Notes under the pieces: generated by a model
Told to the model about the DNA's origin: nothing
Databases searched by the model: none
The model's input: only the letters and a program-made list of their open reading frames with translations
Program-made: the position numbers and the translations under genes
Source: Gynuella sp.
GTDB lineage: Bacteria > Pseudomonadota > Gammaproteobacteria > Pseudomonadales > Natronospirillaceae
Assembly (NCBI GenBank): GCA_028282465.1
Contig: JANQHX010000028.1
Coordinates: 1 to 36,745, forward strand
Direction of reading: 5' to 3'
Length of the DNA stretch: 36,745 nucleotides
Part shown: positions 1-7,221 of the stretch, piece by piece
Layout: each line of letters opens with the position of its first letter
Numbering within the stretch: the first letter of the stretch is position 1

Positions 1-2
1 AA

Positions 3-893
3 AGTGAAGGAGAAACGGTAGTGGGTAACCTTTATTACCCAACAGGCTATAGCGAATCAAAGCAGTATCCGGCGGTTATTGTGACTGGCAGTTGGACTAC
101 GGTAAAAGAACAGATGGCAGGCCTATATGCTGAAAAGCTTGCCGCGAAAGGTTTCATTACCCTTGCCTATGACCCCAGAAACTTTGGTGAAAGTGCAGGC
201 GATATTCGCTTCTTTGAAAACCCTGCCCAGAAAGTTGTTGATATTAAAAGTGCAGTAAGTTTTTTGGAAACCTTACCAGAGGTGAATGGTGATAGTATCG
301 GTGCTTTGGGAATTTGCGCTGGGTCTATGTACACCCTGATGGCAGCGTCTGAAGATAAGAGAATTAAGTCTGTTGTTACGGCAGCTTCATGGTTGCACGA
401 TGCTGAAGCTGTAAAACTGTTTTATGGTGGTGAAGAAGGTGTGCAGGCTAAAATAGATTCAGCTTTGGACGCCAAAAAAACCTTTGAGAAGACTGGCGAA
501 ATTGAATACATCCCCAGTATATCTACGACAGACCCAACAGCAGCCATGTATGGCGAATACGACTACTACCTGAACCCAGAAAGAGGAGCGGTACCAGAGT
601 GGAGCAACGATAAGTTTGCCGTGATGACTTGGAAGGAATGGCTCACATTGGACCCAATGCCTTCCGCTAAAAAACTGGAAGCAGCGACCCTGATGATTCA
701 TTCTGACGGTGCTGTTCTCCCAAATTACACTAAAAAGTATTTTGAGAATATTGCCTCAGTAGATAAGTCATTGCATTGGATCGAAACGGATTTAGAGAGC
801 CCATTTCACCAATTCAGTTTTTATGATCAAGAAGCTGAAGTAACAGAATCAATTGAACAGGCTCAGCGTTGGTTCACACAACATCTGCTCTAG
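3..893 (+). CDS. alpha/beta hydrolase (dienelactone-hydrolase/YcjY-like), 5' end missing
   Basis: This is the C-terminal ~296 residues of an alpha/beta hydrolase. The frame is open to the left edge (codons from base 3 read S-E-G-E-T-V-V-G-N), so the GTG at 21 is probably internal and the gene begins outside the window. The nucleophile elbow is G-I-C-A-G, about 97 residues after the GTG. Cys in place of Ser is typical of dienelactone hydrolase and YcjY-like relatives. A likely acid lies in the HSDGAV segment and a likely catalytic His in SPFHQF near the C-terminus. There is no signal peptide in the visible part. Substrate is unknown. The neighbouring SDR and dioxygenase-like genes hint at catabolic or detoxification use, which is inference. 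A hairpin with a T-run follows the stop. Confidence 0.85.
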   Translation, partial: SEGETVVGNLYYPTGYSESKQYPAVIVTGSWTTVKEQMAGLYAEKLAAKGFITLAYDPRNFGESAGDIRFFENPAQKVVDIKSAVSFLETLPEVNGDSIGALGICAGSMYTLMAASEDKRIKSVVTAASWLHDAEAVKLFYGGEEGVQAKIDSALDAKKTFEKTGEIEYIPSISTTDPTAAMYGEYDYYLNPERGAVPEWSNDKFAVMTWKEWLTLDPMPSAKKLEAATLMIHSDGAVLPNYTKKYFENIASVDKSLHWIETDLESPFHQFSFYDQEAEVTESIEQAQRWFTQHLL

Positions 894-920
894 TAGTTAT
901 TTATCTTTAAAGAGTTTCTG

Positions 921-940
921 ATTAAGTCCCGGGACTTAAT
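921..940. promoter_or_regulatory. perfect 20-bp palindrome, possible operator
   Basis: ATTAAGTCCCGGGACTTAAT reads identically on both strands. It lies 28 bp after the hydrolase stop and just before the terminator hairpin. It has no loop and no following T-run, so a dimeric-regulator site is as likely as a structural role. No regulator can be assigned. Confidence 0.4.
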
Positions 941-952
941 AGGCTCCTTAAT

Positions 953-977
953 AAAAAGGCTCTAAATGGGCCTTTTT
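953..977 (+). terminator. Rho-independent terminator after the hydrolase gene
   Basis: An AAAAAGGC arm and a GGCCTTTTT arm enclose a short loop (TCTAAAT region) and end in a T-run. It sits 60 bp after the hydrolase stop and separates that gene from the SDR-araC unit. Confidence 0.7.
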
Positions 978-1007
978 GCGTGTTTATCTAAGCCATTTTG
1001 AAAATAG

Positions 1008-1041
1008 TGACAGTGTGGCGCAATCGGACATGACAGTGGCG
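1008..1041 (+). promoter_or_regulatory. direct repeat, candidate AraC-type regulator site
   Basis: TGACAGTGTGGCG (1008-1020) recurs as TGACAGTGGCG (1031-1041), a same-orientation repeat with starts 23 bp apart, about two helical turns. AraC-family proteins commonly bind such spaced direct half-sites. It lies about 70 bp upstream of the SDR gene, whose operon encodes an AraC-type regulator. Assigning it to that regulator is inference. Confidence 0.45.
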
Positions 1042-1111
1042 TGTACTGCTAAGCGAGTGAATCCTGCCACAGCTATTATTTACCCACAAACTAAATGAAG
1101 GGGTAATAAAA

Positions 1112-2077
1112 ATGGCTAGAAAAGATGTGCTTTGGGTGGATCAAAAATCACTCTCAAAAGATTTAAGCGGTAAAGTCTATATTGTCACCGGCGCTAACTC
1201 AGGCGTTGGTTTGGAAACAACCCGGCAACTCATTAAACAGGGTGGTCATGTGGTGATGGCCTGCAGAAGAGTTGATGCAGCTAAAGCAGTTGCAGTTGAG
1301 TTTGATCATTTGGCAGGTAGCTATGAAGTACTTCATCTGGATTTAGCCGATTTGGCATCTGTGGAGGCTTTTGCAGAGAGGTTCTTAAAAAAATATGATC
1401 GCCTTGATGGTCTCGACTGTAACGCTGGAATGGTATCAATGGAAAATACAGTTCAGCGCACAAAAGACGGATTAGAAGTAACCATGGGCATCAGCTATTT
1501 CGGACATTTTCTATTGACTGAGCGACTCATTGAAATTCTAAAGAAAACACCCTCTTCAAGAATGGTCATTCTGTCTTCCGTGGTTCACGCTGGTAGCCCT
1601 AAAAATCGATATGACATTCACTTTGATGATTTGAACTACGAGAAAAGACAGTTCAACAATTTCGCTGCCTACGGCGAAGCCAAGGTTGCTTCTGTGCTTT
1701 ATGCCTTAGAATTGGCTGATCGTTTAAAAGATCATGATGTAACGACTGCGTCTGTGCATCCTGGTTGGGCTAGGTCAAACTTTGGTGGTAATGGTTGGAT
1801 GATGAAACTGATGCGGGTTTTATTGGCGCCCGTCTATCCTTTCATTACTAACAGTAACCTGGAGTCGGCTCAAACATCACTACACTGTTTACTATCAGAT
1901 GATGCATTAAATCATTCTGGTGAATACTTTAGTCAGCAAAGTGTCCTGTACCGAGACAAAGAATGTAGAAAAGGTGGTTGGCCAATGACTTCACCAAACC
2001 CAAATGCCAGGGATTTGGACAAGGCGAAAAAATTAGTTGAGAAATCCTATTCAGTGGTTGGATTAAAAATGGCCTAA
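1112..2077 (+). CDS. short-chain dehydrogenase/reductase (retinol-dehydrogenase-like)
   Basis: A 321-residue NAD(P)-dependent oxidoreductase of the classical SDR fold. Residues 26-33 are the TGANSGVG nucleotide-binding turn. CNAG at 103-106 replaces the usual NNAG. ILSS near 153-156 supplies the catalytic Ser, and Y187-x3-K191 is the YxxxK pair. The length and the extra C-terminal segment match the retinol dehydrogenase/WWOX-like branch. Substrate cannot be read from sequence. A good ribosome site (AAGGGG) precedes the ATG. The next gene, an AraC-type regulator, starts 15 bp after the stop, so the two are probably co-transcribed. A spaced direct repeat upstream (1008-1041) may be the control site. 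Confidence 0.92.
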   Translation: MARKDVLWVDQKSLSKDLSGKVYIVTGANSGVGLETTRQLIKQGGHVVMACRRVDAAKAVAVEFDHLAGSYEVLHLDLADLASVEAFAERFLKKYDRLDGLDCNAGMVSMENTVQRTKDGLEVTMGISYFGHFLLTERLIEILKKTPSSRMVILSSVVHAGSPKNRYDIHFDDLNYEKRQFNNFAAYGEAKVASVLYALELADRLKDHDVTTASVHPGWARSNFGGNGWMMKLMRVLLAPVYPFITNSNLESAQTSLHCLLSDDALNHSGEYFSQQSVLYRDKECRKGGWPMTSPNPNARDLDKAKKLVEKSYSVVGLKMA

Positions 2078-2092
2078 GAGAAAAGGCATGCT

Positions 2093-3103
2093 ATGAAAAA
2101 CAATAAGCATTTTGTATTCGATAAAAGCTTTCGACTTATATTCGCTTTTTTAAACATTAATGAAACCAAGGTGTTGCAAAAAGCTAATTTGCCAGTGGAC
2201 TTTTTTGATAGGAAAACCATTAGTCTGAGTACCAGCCAATACTTCGAGTTGTGGACTGCGATATTGGAGTACTCAGACAGTGACGAACTTATTCCTCTGA
2301 AATTTGAAAAAGTACCTATTTTTGCAAGTTTATCTGTTCCAGTGATGGCAGCCTTATGTTCGCCAGATTTCCAAACCTTTGCTCAAAGGATTAAACAGTA
2401 TAAACCATTAATTGGGCCATTAAATTTGAACCTGGTTGCCACTGAAAATGAGTACGCTTTGGAAATTCTACATGTGGATGTAGAGCAGGAGTTGCATCCT
2501 TTAATTATTGCAACAGAATTTGTTTTCTTTGTGAAAATGATTCGCTATGCAACAGGCGAGCATGTTGTGCCAGCTCGGATCCTGTCCACTGTTTCAATTT
2601 CTGAAGCTGCTTATACTGACTATTTTGGTGTTTCCGTCGAAGTAGGCAGTAAGAACCAGGTTGTTTTCAAATTAGAGGATACAACAATTCCGTTCACTGT
2701 GGCGGATCAGTCAGTATGGCAGCGCTTTGAGCCTGAGCTTAGGAAGCGTCTGGATGAACTAGAAGTTGATGCATCGTTCTCCGCCAGGGTTAGGGCCGTG
2801 CTTGTTGAATTACTGCCTTTGGGTAAATGCTCTATCGAAGCTGTTGCAGAAAAACTGTGTGTGAGCCCCAGAACCCTGCAGCGCAAACTAAAGGTTGAAA
2901 ACACAAATTATCAACAACAGTTGAATCACAGTAGGGAGTTGCTTGCAAAGCACTATTTAAACACTACGGATATGAGCGTGACAGAGGTTTCCTTTTTGTT
3001 GGGCTTTGAAGAGCCCAGCTCATTCAGTCGGGCTTTTAATCTGTGGACAGGAACTTCCCCTGAATCTTACAGGAAAACAGACAATCCGAATCGGTTGCAA
3101 TAG
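2093..3103 (+). CDS. AraC-family transcriptional regulator (Arabinose_bd plus HTH_18 type)
   Basis: A 336-residue cytosolic regulator. Residues ~20-210 resemble the OruR/ArgR-type effector-binding region (Arabinose_bd-like). Residues ~235-330 form the double helix-turn-helix of AraC proteins, with the signatures SPRTLQRKL in the first HTH and FLLGFEEPSSFSRAF in the second, followed by the G-x-SPESYR tail. It lies 15 bp after the SDR gene, implying shared transcription and probable control of it. Members of this branch often activate an adjacent catabolic operon from direct repeats. The inducer is unknown. The gene is convergent with the dioxygenase-like gene, 37 bp away. Confidence 0.9.
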   Translation: MKNNKHFVFDKSFRLIFAFLNINETKVLQKANLPVDFFDRKTISLSTSQYFELWTAILEYSDSDELIPLKFEKVPIFASLSVPVMAALCSPDFQTFAQRIKQYKPLIGPLNLNLVATENEYALEILHVDVEQELHPLIIATEFVFFVKMIRYATGEHVVPARILSTVSISEAAYTDYFGVSVEVGSKNQVVFKLEDTTIPFTVADQSVWQRFEPELRKRLDELEVDASFSARVRAVLVELLPLGKCSIEAVAEKLCVSPRTLQRKLKVENTNYQQQLNHSRELLAKHYLNTTDMSVTEVSFLLGFEEPSSFSRAFNLWTGTSPESYRKTDNPNRLQ

Positions 3104-3140
3104 TGAGAGAGAGCTTCTAATAATTAACGAGGCGGTGACT

Positions 3141-3755
3141 TCAAACAACCAAATTAATAAAAGCCTGTGGCTCCTTAGCCTCGTTAAAATGTAGATGCAC
3201 TGAATCTCTTTGATTTTTTTGGATGCGTTGATACAAAAAGTCTTGTTTGTTCAGCGGGTGGTCTGCCAAATACCATTGTGTGGTGAGTAGCTCTTGTTTA
3301 TTTTGTAACACCTTTACGTGAATATGAGGTGTGCGACCTGGGTAACTAACCGGCTTAATAGTTCTAAACTCAAAGTAGCCATCTTCTTGAGTATAGGCTC
3401 GTCCAAACCCTTGGAAGTCTTTATCACGCGACCTTCTGCCAGAATCTCCCGTGTGCAGATATCGGCCATTGGCATCACACTGCCAGATCTCCACAACTAC
3501 ATTATTAAGAGGCTGACTTTCTTGGGTGATGACTTTGCCAGAAATTCTAACCACTTCACCTTGGGCGCCCGGTTCTAGGTTAGATATTTTAACCAAGTCG
3601 TTATCTATATCGTTAAAGCGCATTGAAGAGGTAGGGTAAAACGGCCCTTCACTGGCTGACGGCGTCAGTGACAATACATTTGCTAGGGGTGCGACCGGTA
3701 TCATCATGGCACTCATTATAAAATTACGACGACGAAGGTGATTTTTATTTCTCAT
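3141..3755 (-). CDS. intradiol ring-cleavage dioxygenase-like protein, Tat-exported
   Basis: A 204-residue protein of the protocatechuate 3,4-dioxygenase/intradiol fold. The N-terminus has an RRRNFI twin-arginine-like motif before a hydrophobic stretch, suggesting export in folded form. EGPFYP at ~36-41 is the family signature. The four non-heme Fe(III) ligands of the family are all present: Tyr99 (in GRYLHTGD), Tyr138, His144 and His146 (SYPGRTPHIHVKV). Extracytoplasmic members of this family have various or unknown substrates, so a specific aromatic pathway should not be assumed. The Tat-like sequence supports the first ATG, although the ribosome site there is poor. Convergent with the araC-type gene. 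Confidence 0.88.
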   Translation of the reverse strand: MRNKNHLRRRNFIMSAMMIPVAPLANVLSLTPSASEGPFYPTSSMRFNDIDNDLVKISNLEPGAQGEVVRISGKVITQESQPLNNVVVEIWQCDANGRYLHTGDSGRRSRDKDFQGFGRAYTQEDGYFEFRTIKPVSYPGRTPHIHVKVLQNKQELLTTQWYLADHPLNKQDFLYQRIQKNQRDSVHLHFNEAKEPQAFINLVV

Positions 3756-3976
3756 GGTGACTGCGCCCGCCTGTTAAATTAAAGAGGTTAGTAAACAGAA
3801 GATTCAATCATAAACTAGCTGGCAAATTGATCAGCAAATAAAGCAGTATTTATGCTGTAAAGATTTTAGTAACAGAGTTTATGGGCCTTATTTAGGCAGT
3901 GGTTTTTAATCAGATAACTGGATTTGCGAGTATTGACCGCTTACCCAAAAAACTGAACAGACAACATAGGTATTTG

Positions 3977-5506
3977 TTATTTAATGCCCAGTCGTTTGCA
4001 AAGTCTAAATAGATTACTTCTGTTAACACCTAACTCTTTAGCGGCAGATGACAGATTGTTATGGTGTCGGGCTATGGTTTCTTGAATCAATTCCGCTTGG
4101 AATCTGTCTATGGCCGATTTAAGACTCAAATTGTTTCTGGGTACATCCGTTAAGCTGCTTAATTTATTTGTTGCTGTCACCGGTTGAGTCGCTAAATCTA
4201 AATGACTGGGTTCAATAAAAACAATGTCAGATGAGTTTCCCCCCGATTTAGCTTTTAAGGCCGCCCGGCTAAGTACATGCTCTAACTCACGGACATTCCC
4301 GGGCCACGAATGGGTCAGTAGTAGGTTTTTTGATGCAGTGGTTAACACTAGCTTTGGAATGTTCAATCGCCACTGATTTTTTTCCAAAAAATATTCAGCC
4401 AGCAGTAAGACATCATTTTCTCTCTCTTTAAGAGGAGGAATAAAAATTGGGTAAACACTGAGACGATGATACAGGTCGGCTCTAAAGCGTCCTTCTTTCA
4501 CTTCTTGTTGTAAATGTCGATTAGTTGCGGCAATGATCCTAACATCCACAGATATTATCTGATCACTGCCCAGTCGCTGAACCTCGCCTTCTTGTATGGC
4601 TCTTAAAAGTTTTGCTTGAAGAGGTAAAGGGAGCTCGCCCACTTCGTCAAGAAACAAGGTGCCATGATTTGCGAGTTCGAACCGTCCACTCCTCGCTGAG
4701 TGAGCGCCAGTGAAAGCACCTTTGGTATGGCCGAATAATTCAGCTTCAGCAAGGTTGTCTGGTAAAGCAGCACAATTAATTTGAACCAAAGGCTTGTCGA
4801 AACGACTGGACGTTAAATGAATTTGTCGAGCGATGACTTCCTTACCTACACCTGTTTCGCCTTGCAACAACACAGTGAGGGGAGAGTCAGCTACAGTTTT
4901 TATTTCTTGAGTTAAATTGTTTATTGCTTTACTTCGGCCAATGAGCTCGTCTGGGCCATGTTCACGATTTAGTTCTGCTGTGACTTCGAAGCCATGACTA
5001 AGGCGTTGTTCCAGAGAAGCAATTCGTTGTGCGGCCGTCACTACCGCTCGTGTCATGGAGATGGCAATTCGCTGATCGTGAAGATCCACATCCGCAAATT
5101 GACCTGGCCGCATGGCATCTAAAGTAATGATTCCCCATGGCTCATCCGCAATGTAAATGGAAAACCCCATGCAGTCATGCACATGTAATTCACCGTCTGG
5201 AGTATCCACTAAACCGTCATAGGGATCGGGAAGGGGAGAGTCACTTTCGAAACGAACCACTTGGCGGTTGTTTACTATGTGGTCGAGCCTAGGGTGCTTA
5301 CCCAGCTCAAAACGTCTTCCCGCAATGTCATTTTGCAACCCTTCAAAAACAATAGGTTTAAGGGTTTGCCCAGATAGTTGGAGAAGCACAATGGCATCAC
5401 AAGGTATGGCATGCCGAATGGCTCGAAGCAGACGTTGGTAACGTTCAGTTGAAGAAAGATCTCTGGTCAGATCTTCTATTACGTTTATGTAGTATTCAGT
5501 GATCAT
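3977..5506 (-). CDS. norR: NorR, nitric-oxide-responsive sigma-54 activator
   Basis: A 509-residue bacterial enhancer-binding protein. The N-terminal GAF domain (~20-160) keeps likely NO-sensing non-heme iron ligands: the DPYDGL aspartates near 94-97, Cys112 and Asp130, matching the Asp/Cys set known in E. coli NorR. The AAA+ domain (~187-420) has Walker A GETGVGKE (216-223), GAFTGA (263-268), which contacts sigma-54, and Walker B LFLDE (284-288). A Fis-type helix-turn-helix occupies ~465-509. The gene diverges from a small membrane protein gene and hmp, with GT-N7-AC boxes between. NO binding to the GAF iron relieves repression of the AAA+ domain, here presumably switching on hmp. Confidence 0.95.
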   Translation of the reverse strand: MITEYYINVIEDLTRDLSSTERYQRLLRAIRHAIPCDAIVLLQLSGQTLKPIVFEGLQNDIAGRRFELGKHPRLDHIVNNRQVVRFESDSPLPDPYDGLVDTPDGELHVHDCMGFSIYIADEPWGIITLDAMRPGQFADVDLHDQRIAISMTRAVVTAAQRIASLEQRLSHGFEVTAELNREHGPDELIGRSKAINNLTQEIKTVADSPLTVLLQGETGVGKEVIARQIHLTSSRFDKPLVQINCAALPDNLAEAELFGHTKGAFTGAHSARSGRFELANHGTLFLDEVGELPLPLQAKLLRAIQEGEVQRLGSDQIISVDVRIIAATNRHLQQEVKEGRFRADLYHRLSVYPIFIPPLKERENDVLLLAEYFLEKNQWRLNIPKLVLTTASKNLLLTHSWPGNVRELEHVLSRAALKAKSGGNSSDIVFIEPSHLDLATQPVTATNKLSSLTDVPRNNLSLKSAIDRFQAELIQETIARHHNNLSSAAKELGVNRSNLFRLCKRLGIK

Positions 5507-5509
5507 GTT

Positions 5510-5564
5510 GTCAAATTAACTCTTTGGTATCAAAAAGACAACTGTCAGTTGTTGTCTAAATAAC
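5510..5564 (+). promoter_or_regulatory. candidate NorR enhancer sites
   Basis: Two elements fit the NorR core GT-N7-AC: GTCAAATTAAC at 5510-5520 and GTCTAAATAAC at 5554-5564. Between them is a perfect 15-bp inverted repeat, ACAACTGTCAGTTGT (538-552 of this kilobase, i.e. 5538-5552), that could be a third site. They lie 40-95 bp upstream of a sigma-54-like promoter, the usual enhancer arrangement. Binding is inferred, not shown. Confidence 0.6.
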
Positions 5565-5605
5565 CTTTTCTGATAAAAAATCCTTTAAAATCAATTGGAT
5601 AGGAA

Positions 5606-5620
5606 TGGCATGAGGATTGA
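5606..5620 (+). promoter_or_regulatory. sigma-54-type promoter for the membrane protein-hmp unit
   Basis: TGGCATGAGGATTGA has GG and a terminal G-A separated by 10 bp, matching the -24 GG/-12 GC layout except that the -12 C is A. It lies about 55 bp before the start codon at 5675 and downstream of the NorR-like boxes. Confidence 0.55.
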
Positions 5621-5674
5621 AATATATCTCTTTGAGCTATGTAGAGTTGCATGGCTTTTGATGAGGAGAGATCT

Positions 5675-5884
5675 ATGAACCCAAACAAGTTACAAAGCCT
5701 AGCCAGTTTTATCTTGGTGATATCACTGTTGGTGTTTCTGAGCAGTATTGTCGTCGCTTATTCAGAGTGGAGACTGCCCCTAGCCGTTACAGTAACCGCC
5801 CATATTTTAGTAATGCTGGCTGCAACGGGTGTAAAAATTGGCTATGTCATTCGTTTGACCGCGATAGAAAAGTTGGTGTCGTAG
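5675..5884 (+). CDS. small two-helix membrane protein of the NO-response unit
   Basis: A 69-residue protein with two hydrophobic helices (~9-30 and ~36-58) joined by a short SEWRLP turn. I place the start at 5675 because GAGGAGAG lies directly upstream. An in-frame ATG at 5651 would add eight residues and overlap that ribosome site. I do not recognise a family. Its position between the NorR-type promoter and hmp, in the same direction, suggests NO-induced expression with Hmp. A membrane partner or respiratory-chain role would be guesswork. A stable hairpin lies between it and hmp and may set their relative expression. Confidence 0.75.
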   Translation: MNPNKLQSLASFILVISLLVFLSSIVVAYSEWRLPLAVTVTAHILVMLAATGVKIGYVIRLTAIEKLVS

Positions 5885-5895
5885 ATTGTATTTAA

Positions 5896-5923
5896 GGAAC
5901 CTCTGGACTTGTTCAGAGGTTCC
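5896..5923 (+). terminator. hairpin between the small membrane gene and hmp
   Basis: GGAACCTCTG and CAGAGGTTCC pair perfectly (10 bp) around an 8-base loop. There is no strong T-run afterwards, so it may be a partial terminator or an mRNA-stability element that tunes hmp relative to the upstream gene rather than a full stop. Confidence 0.5.
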
Positions 5924-5958
5924 TCAAGTTTATTGAATTTAAAAGAAGCGGAAAATAG

Positions 5959-7134
5959 ATGAAAGCTAAAAATATTGAACTGGTGAAGGGAAGCGTTGCT
6001 GTTTTAAAAACTCGCGCAGAGGATATTACAAAAAGATTCTACCCAATTCTATTTGAAAGTCACCCTGAAGTGGTGCCGTATTTCAACCAAACGAATCAGG
6101 GAAAAGGCACACAGGCGAGAGCCTTAGCAGCAACGCTAATTGCCTACGGCGAGAACATTCAAAACCTCGATGCGATTAAACAAACCGTTATCAAAATTGT
6201 GCAGAAACATTGTTCGCTAGGAGTGAAGGCGGAACATTATCCCGCAGTGGGCACCAGCTTGTTAAAGGCCATTTCTTTAGAGCTGGATATTAGTATGGAT
6301 AGTGAATTGATTCAGGCCTGGAAAGAAGCTTACTTCGAACTTGCAGATATTTTTATTGAAGCTGAAGAATCAGTTTACATCGAAAATGAACAAGCAGAAG
6401 GCGGTTGGAGAGGAGAGCGAGATTTTGAACTCATCAAGAAAGTAAATGAAAGTGAAGTGATCTGTTCATTTTATTTCAAACCTGTTGATGGCAAAGCCAT
6501 TCCAGAATTTAAGCCTGGTCAATTTATTACTATTATCGCTGAAGTGAATGGGCAATCCATTCGTCGAAACTACAGTCTTTCAGATGCACCAGGCAAAGAG
6601 TATTTAAGGATTAGTATTAAGCGAGAATTGCAGGGTGTTATGTCGAATTATCTTCATGATCATTTAGATGAAGGGCAACGCATAAAACTGTTGCCTCCCT
6701 GTGGCGACTTTGTACTGCAGAAAAATCAAAAGCCATTGGTATTGGTGACGGCTGGCGTTGGAATTACACCGGCCATTAGCATGTTAAATGCGGAATCAGG
6801 TTCTGATAGAAAAATTAGTTTTATTCATGCGGCTGACAACAGTCGGGTGCATGCATTTAAAGAACATTTAGAGGATTACAAACAAAACAACACTAACCTT
6901 AGTACAACTTATATTTACCGTGAGCCTTTGCATGACTGTGAACCAGATGCCGTGGGAATGATTTCAAGTGAAGTGATAGAGCAAAGCCTGAATGGTAATC
7001 ATGATGTGGAGTTTTATCTGCTAGGGCCGAAGGGGTTTATGCAGACCGTACTTAACATCGCCAAAAATATCGGCATTCCAGATAACCAAATACATTACGA
7101 ATTTTTTGGGCCGATGGAGGAGCTTGCGGTTTAA
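5959..7134 (+). CDS. hmp: flavohemoglobin Hmp (nitric oxide dioxygenase)
   Basis: A 391-residue flavohemoglobin, close to the usual ~395. It oxidises NO to nitrate with O2 and NAD(P)H in the cytosol. Globin domain residues match E. coli Hmp shifted by one: distal Tyr28 (RFYPILF), Gln52, proximal His84 (KHCSLG) and the Tyr94 region. The reductase half has the FAD motif RRNYSLS (202-208) and the NAD-binding GVGITP (266-271). The start is supported by an AAGCGGA-like ribosome site and by N-terminal alignment to the family. The divergent norR and the NorR-like boxes indicate NO-dependent activation. Confidence 0.96.
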   Translation: MKAKNIELVKGSVAVLKTRAEDITKRFYPILFESHPEVVPYFNQTNQGKGTQARALAATLIAYGENIQNLDAIKQTVIKIVQKHCSLGVKAEHYPAVGTSLLKAISLELDISMDSELIQAWKEAYFELADIFIEAEESVYIENEQAEGGWRGERDFELIKKVNESEVICSFYFKPVDGKAIPEFKPGQFITIIAEVNGQSIRRNYSLSDAPGKEYLRISIKRELQGVMSNYLHDHLDEGQRIKLLPPCGDFVLQKNQKPLVLVTAGVGITPAISMLNAESGSDRKISFIHAADNSRVHAFKEHLEDYKQNNTNLSTTYIYREPLHDCEPDAVGMISSEVIEQSLNGNHDVEFYLLGPKGFMQTVLNIAKNIGIPDNQIHYEFFGPMEELAV

Positions 7135-7147
7135 ATTCTGAAAGTAC

Positions 7148-7182
7148 AAAAAAGCCCGCACTAAAAAATTAGGCGGGCTTTT
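7148..7182. terminator. terminator between hmp and the convergent di-heme gene
   Basis: AAAAGCCCGC pairs with GCGGGCTTTT around a 13-base AT-rich loop. The A-run on one side and the T-run on the other let it work in both directions, fitting its place between two convergent genes. Confidence 0.8.
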
Positions 7183-7221
7183 GTTTGCACGTAAAGCTTA
7201 AGTGCTAGAAGTATTTCAACA

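Noticed and set aside
3006-3194. 62-residue plus-strand ORF at the end of the AraC-type gene
   Set aside because: Overlaps the regulator and the convergent dioxygenase-like gene in another frame.
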